Part shown: positions 6,026 to 8,933 of the stretch, piece after piece
How the letters are laid out: every line of letters starts with the position of its first letter
Numbering within the stretch: position 1 is the stretch's first letter
Notes under the pieces: model-generated
The model's database searches: none
What the model saw: only the letters and a program-made list of their open reading frames with translations
Told to the model about the DNA's origin: nothing
From: Geobacter sp.
Lineage (GTDB): Bacteria; Desulfobacterota; Desulfuromonadia; Geobacterales; Geobacteraceae
Assembly: GCA_003499925.1 (NCBI GenBank)
Contig: DNRQ01000062.1
Coordinates: 176 to 9,108 of the forward strand
Direction of reading: 5' to 3'
Length of the DNA: 8,933 nucleotides
Made by a program: the position numbers and the translations under genes

Positions 6026-7315
6026 ATGAGCCAGATAACCGACGTGTACGCCAGAGAGATCCTTGATTCGAGGGGAAACCCGACGCTTGAGGTCGAGGTT
6101 TTCCTCGATTCGGGTGCCATGGGAAGGGCCGCGGTCCCGTCCGGGGCATCGACTGGCGAGCGTGAGGCGCTGGAGCTGCGCGACGGAGACAAGGGACGCT
6201 ACCTCGGCAAAGGGGTGGAGAAGGCGGTCTCCAACGTGAATGACATCATCGCGGACGAGATCACCGGCATGGACGCCACGGACCAGGTGGGGATCGACAA
6301 GCGGATGCTCGCCCTTGACGGCACCGATTTCAAGAGCCGCCTGGGCGCCAACGCGATCCTCGGGGTTTCCCTGGCCGTCGCCAAGGCCGCCGCCGAAGAG
6401 GTGGGGCTGCCGCTTTACCAGTACATCGGCGGCTGCAACGCGAAGGAGCTGCCGCTCCCCATGATGAACATCATCAACGGCGGGGCGCACGCCGATAACA
6501 ACGTCGACATCCAGGAGTTCATGATCATGCCGGCAGGTGCCGCGAATTTCAAGGAGGCCCTCAGGATGGGCGCCGAGATCTTCCACGCGCTGAAGAGCGT
6601 GCTCAAGGAGAAGGGTTACAACACCGCCGTGGGCGACGAGGGTGGCTTCGCCCCCGACCTCAAGTCCAACGAGGAGGCGCTCGAGGTGATCATGCAGGCG
6701 ATCGTCAAGGCGGGTTACAAGCCGGGCGAGGAAATACTGCTGGCGCTGGACGTTGCCTCCTCGGAGCTCTTCAAGGACGGCGTCTACACCCTGGAGAACG
6801 AGGCACAGCCCAAAAAGAGCGCCGATGAGCTGATCGACTTCTACGAGATGCTGGTGAACAAGTACCCGATCATCTCGATCGAGGACGGCATGGCGGAGAA
6901 CGACTGGGACGGCTGGAAGAAGCTCACCGACCGGCTCGGCAAGCGGATCCAGATCGTGGGCGACGACCTGTTCGTGACCAACCCCGGCATTCTGAAGGAA
7001 GGGATCCAGAAGGGGATCGCCAACTCGATCCTGATCAAGCTGAACCAGATCGGCACCCTGACCGAGACCCTCGACGCCATCGAGATGGCGAAGCGCGCCG
7101 GATACACCTGCGTGATCTCGCACCGCTCCGGCGAGACCGAGGACACCACGCTTGCCGACCTCGCCGTCGCGGTGAACGCCGGCCAGATCAAGACCGGTTC
7201 GCTCTGCCGCACCGACCGCGTCTGCAAGTACAACCAGCTGCTGAGGATCGAGGACGAGCTGGACGAAGTGGCGATCTTCAGGGGGCATGAGGTGTTCTAC
7301 AACATCAAGAAATAA
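6026..7315 (+). CDS. eno: Enolase (phosphopyruvate hydratase)
   Basis: Glycolytic/gluconeogenic enzyme interconverting 2-phosphoglycerate and phosphoenolpyruvate; cytoplasmic and Mg-dependent. The 429-residue protein is full length and has all key residues: His156 in GGAHADN, Glu164 in DIQEF, Glu205 in GDEGGFAP, the metal ligands Asp242, Glu286 and Asp313, Lys338 in the signature ILIKLNQIGTLTET, His366-Arg367-Ser368, and Lys389. The frame is open further upstream to 5954, but the start is set at the ATG at 6026: it gives the family beginning (SQITDVYAREILDSRGNPT) and follows a G-rich Shine-Dalgarno stretch (AGGGGGGAAAG). Two cysteines occur near the C-terminus in GSLCRTDRVCKYNQLL, where Ser and Ala are common. 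It is monocistronic by appearance, transcribed divergently from pgpH and closed by a strong terminator. Confidence 0.98.
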   Translation: MSQITDVYAREILDSRGNPTLEVEVFLDSGAMGRAAVPSGASTGEREALELRDGDKGRYLGKGVEKAVSNVNDIIADEITGMDATDQVGIDKRMLALDGTDFKSRLGANAILGVSLAVAKAAAEEVGLPLYQYIGGCNAKELPLPMMNIINGGAHADNNVDIQEFMIMPAGAANFKEALRMGAEIFHALKSVLKEKGYNTAVGDEGGFAPDLKSNEEALEVIMQAIVKAGYKPGEEILLALDVASSELFKDGVYTLENEAQPKKSADELIDFYEMLVNKYPIISIEDGMAENDWDGWKKLTDRLGKRIQIVGDDLFVTNPGILKEGIQKGIANSILIKLNQIGTLTETLDAIEMAKRAGYTCVISHRSGETEDTTLADLAVAVNAGQIKTGSLCRTDRVCKYNQLLRIEDELDEVAIFRGHEVFYNIKK

Positions 7316-7348
7316 TCGCACTTTCCGGCATCTTCTGGCACAAGCATG

Positions 7349-7379
7349 GGGGCGCGTCCTGAAAAGGATGCGCCCCTTT
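7349..7379 (+). terminator. Intrinsic terminator of eno
   Basis: GGGGCGCGTCCT (7349-7360) pairs with AGGATGCGCCCC (7365-7376) as a 12-bp stem with one G-U pair. It is closed by a GAAA tetraloop and followed by TTTG. It lies 33 nt after the eno stop. The T-run is short but the stem is very stable. Confidence 0.85.
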
Positions 7380-7392
7380 GTCATCTATTCTT

Positions 7393-7450
7393 GAGCGGCA
7401 TTCCTGCCGCGGCCAGCCGCGGCATAACCGGGGCGGGAATGCCGCCGCTC
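7393..7450. repeat. Nested palindromic element between eno and the pseudouridine synthase
   Basis: A long imperfect hairpin. The inner arm TGCCGCGG (7405-7412) and CCGCGGCA (7417-7424) is perfect around a CCAG loop. It stacks directly on the outer arm GGCATTCC (7397-7404) and GGAATGCC (7436-7443), with an 11-nt bulge on the 3' side. GAGC (7393-7396) and GCTC (7447-7450) extend the outer arm past a 3-nt bulge. It lies after the eno terminator and before the next predicted promoter, so it may belong to neither mRNA. It could be a REP-like palindromic repeat or part of a small RNA. No T-run follows. Confidence 0.6.
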
Positions 7451-7453
7451 CTG

Positions 7454-7494
7454 CAGGGTCGATCCCTGACTTGCCCCGGGGCTACACCCGGCAA
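7454..7494. other. Two further small hairpins
   Basis: CAGGG (7454-7458) and CCCTG (7464-7468) form a 5-bp stem with a TCGAT loop. TTGCC/GGG (7471-7475, 7478-7480) pairs with CCC/GGCAA (7487-7494) past a CC bulge. They continue the palindromic character of 7393-7450, ending just before the predicted promoter at 7502. The stems are short and the role is unknown. Confidence 0.35.
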
Positions 7495-7501
7495 TGATCC
7501 C

Positions 7502-7530
7502 TTGCGCCGGTCTCCTCATGAGGGTATACT
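7502..7530 (+). promoter_or_regulatory. Sigma70-like promoter for the pseudouridine synthase gene
   Basis: TTGCGC (7502-7507) lies 17 bp before TATACT (7525-7530). The expected start of transcription, about 7 nt after the -10, falls at 7537-7538, on the ATG itself (7538). This predicts a leaderless or nearly leaderless mRNA. Confidence 0.55.
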
Positions 7531-7537
7531 CCCTGCC

Positions 7538-8458
7538 ATGTTAACTTACCAGATTGAAGCACAAGACCATTGCCGGCGCGTGGACAGCTTTCTGCGCAAC
7601 CTGTTGCCGAGCGCACAATTCTCCTACCTGAAGAAGCTCATCAACTCCGGACACCTGACAGTCAACGGCGCCCCCGCAGATGCGGCGCAGATCCTCAGGC
7701 ATGCCGACAAGATCACCCTCAAGGAGAGCGGCAAGACCTCCGCCTTCCTGGCCCGCCTGACCCCTGAGCTGGACATCCTGTTCGAGGACAGCTGGATCAT
7801 CTGCTTCAACAAGGTGCCGGGACTCGCCGTGCACCGCACCGAGGACCCGGAGGAGGAAAACCTGGTGGATCTCGCCGAGGCTCTCCTGAAAAAGCGGGAC
7901 GGGGTCGGCAGGCTGAGGCCGGTGAACCGGCTGGACAAGGGGACTTCGGGCGCCATCATCATGGCAAAGAGCGCGGTCGCCGCCGGGATGTTCGGCAAGA
8001 TGGTGCAGGAAGATGGTTTGGGAAAGCTCTACCTCGCCATGGTGGAGGGGAAACTGCAAAAGCAGGGGATGATCGACGCGCCGCTTGACGGCAAGGAGTC
8101 GCAGACCCGTTACCTGCGGCTCTTCCAGGGAGGGGGGGTGGCACTGCTGGCGGTCTACCCGCTCACCGGCAGGATGCACCAGATCAGGCAGCACTTCAAG
8201 ATGATCGGTCACCCGATCCTGGGGGACAAGCGCTACGGCGGCAGGTCTCTTACCGGTTTCACCGGCCACGCGCTGCACTCCTTTACCACGAGGCTGGTGC
8301 ATCCGGCGACCGAAGAGCAGATCGATATCCCGGCCCCGCTGCCGGCCCCGCTGTTGCGGCTACTCTCCAGGTTCAGCTCGGTCAGGGAAGAGACCCTGCT
8401 AGCCGCCCTGAACGAGGTCCCGGCCGCGGAGACGGTGCCGCTCGCCGCATCCGCCTAG
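7538..8458 (+). CDS. RluA-family 23S rRNA/tRNA pseudouridine synthase
   Basis: Isomerises uridine to pseudouridine in structured RNA; cytoplasmic. The 306-residue protein has an N-terminal S4 RNA-binding domain (about 14-70; VDSFLRNLL, YLKKLINSGHLTVNG) and a catalytic domain (about 78-275). The catalytic Asp133 lies in RPVNRLDKGTSGAIIMAKS; the usual His before Arg-Leu-Asp is Asn here. The partner motifs are KLYLAMVEGKL and YPLTGRMHQIRQHF with IGHPILGDKRYGG. The S4 domain suggests the RluC/RluD branch, but the target nucleotide cannot be read from the sequence. The frame extends upstream to an ATG at 7346, but that would run through the eno terminator; the ATG at 7538 begins exactly where homology-like sequence begins. 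No Shine-Dalgarno sequence precedes it. The C-terminal ~30 residues are a low-complexity Ala/Leu-rich tail. It converges with pcm. Confidence 0.92.
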   Translation: MLTYQIEAQDHCRRVDSFLRNLLPSAQFSYLKKLINSGHLTVNGAPADAAQILRHADKITLKESGKTSAFLARLTPELDILFEDSWIICFNKVPGLAVHRTEDPEEENLVDLAEALLKKRDGVGRLRPVNRLDKGTSGAIIMAKSAVAAGMFGKMVQEDGLGKLYLAMVEGKLQKQGMIDAPLDGKESQTRYLRLFQGGGVALLAVYPLTGRMHQIRQHFKMIGHPILGDKRYGGRSLTGFTGHALHSFTTRLVHPATEEQIDIPAPLPAPLLRLLSRFSSVREETLLAALNEVPAAETVPLAASA

Positions 8459-8474
8459 AGCGCACCGGTCACCT

Positions 8475-8933
8475 TCACCACCCCTGCTCCCCGATCAGCG
8501 GCACGAACCGTACCGGGCAGAGCATCTCGCGGCGCAATGCACCGTCGGCAGTGCGGCGGACCCTTAACAGGTCCTGCAGGTGCGGCGTCGAACCGACCGG
8601 TATCACCAGCCGCCCCCCGGGCGCCAGCTGTTCCAGCAGTTCATCGGGCACATCCGGCGCCCCCGCAGTCACCACGATGGCATCGTAAGGTGCGTGCTCG
8701 CGCCAGCCGAGGGTGCCGTCTCCCAGGTGTACCGTCACGTTTTGGTAGCCAAGCTCCTGCAACCTGTCGCGGGCACTCTCCGCGAGAGAGGGTATCCGCT
8801 CCACCGTGAACACCTGAGCCGCGCACCGGCTCAGCACAGCGGCAGCGTAGCCGGAGCCGGTCCCGATCTCCAGCACCCGTTCCTGCCCCAAAAGCTCCAG
8901 AGCCTCTATCATGTAGGCCACTATGTAGGGCTG
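8475..8933 (-). CDS. pcm: Protein-L-isoaspartate O-methyltransferase, 5' end outside window
   Basis: Repairs age-damaged proteins by methylating L-isoaspartyl residues with S-adenosylmethionine; cytoplasmic class I methyltransferase. The visible 152 residues open with QPYIVAYMIEAL, which matches the family's substrate-side motif, then SAM motif I in VLEIGTGSGYAAAVLS, an acidic motif in VFTVERIP, GDGTLGW, YDAIVVTAGAPDVPDELLEQL and APGGRLVIPVG, ending FVPLIGEQGW. Family members are about 210-220 residues, so roughly 60-65 N-terminal residues lie beyond the right edge. An apparent start at GTG 8921 is internal, because the frame and the motif continue to the edge. The stop is 16 bp from that of the pseudouridine synthase gene on the other strand, with no separate terminator visible in the gap. 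Confidence 0.95.
   Translation of the reverse strand, partial: QPYIVAYMIEALELLGQERVLEIGTGSGYAAAVLSRCAAQVFTVERIPSLAESARDRLQELGYQNVTVHLGDGTLGWREHAPYDAIVVTAGAPDVPDELLEQLAPGGRLVIPVGSTPHLQDLLRVRRTADGALRREMLCPVRFVPLIGEQGW

Noticed and set aside
7336..7350. Sigma54-like TGGCAC followed by TGGG
   Set aside because: The -24 half matches but the -12 half lacks the required GC, and the site overlaps the eno terminator.
5942..7384. 480-codon open frame on the minus strand opposite eno
   Set aside because: Shadow of the conserved enolase frame; it runs through the eno terminator and has no recognisable motif.
7346..7537. Upstream extension of the pseudouridine synthase frame to an ATG at 7346
   Set aside because: It would translate through the eno terminator hairpin and the palindromic region; the extra ~64 residues look non-coding.
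8475..8921. pcm starting at GTG 8921 as a complete short gene
   Set aside because: The frame and a conserved family motif (QPYIVA) continue to the window edge; the protein would be far too short.

Overview
The window reads as ordinary chromosomal housekeeping DNA from a high-GC Gram-negative bacterium. It most resembles the Geobacter / Citrifermentans / Geomonas group of Desulfuromonadia (Geobacterales). This placement rests on gene content, GC-rich codon usage and protein character, not on a database search. There is no mobile element, CRISPR array, phage gene, tRNA or rRNA.

Left part (1-5781, minus strand): one tightly packed operon, transcribed right to left. Its order is pgpH (membrane HD-domain cyclic-dinucleotide phosphodiesterase), ybeY (16S rRNA maturation endoribonuclease), a fused undecaprenol/diacylglycerol kinase-PAP2 phosphatase, corC/ybeX (CBS-pair + CorC_HlyC protein) and lnt (apolipoprotein N-acyltransferase, cut by the left edge). 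The ybeY-ybeX-lnt linkage is also found in E. coli and other bacteria. pgpH has a good sigma70-type promoter at 5838-5867. ybeY starts inside pgpH with a 116-nt overlap, and lnt overlaps corC by 4 nt. The four genes after pgpH all use TTG or GTG starts. The shared theme is the cell envelope (lipid carrier phosphorylation, lipoprotein acylation) together with ribosome quality control and nucleotide second-messenger turnover.

Middle (5782-7379): a 244-bp divergent intergenic region, then eno (enolase, plus strand). Enolase has a hairpin in its leader and a strong intrinsic terminator with a GAAA loop behind it.

Right part (7380-8933): an intergenic segment of about 150 bp rich in inverted repeats, then an RluA-family rRNA pseudouridine synthase. 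Its predicted promoter lies so close to the ATG that the mRNA may be leaderless. The 3' two thirds of pcm (protein-L-isoaspartate O-methyltransferase) converges on it with only 16 bp between the stop codons; its 5' end is off the right edge.

I found no convincing new multi-gene system. The items most worth a second look are the kinase-phosphatase fusion, the overprinted pgpH/ybeY junction, the structured element at 7393-7494, and the apparently leaderless rluA-family gene.
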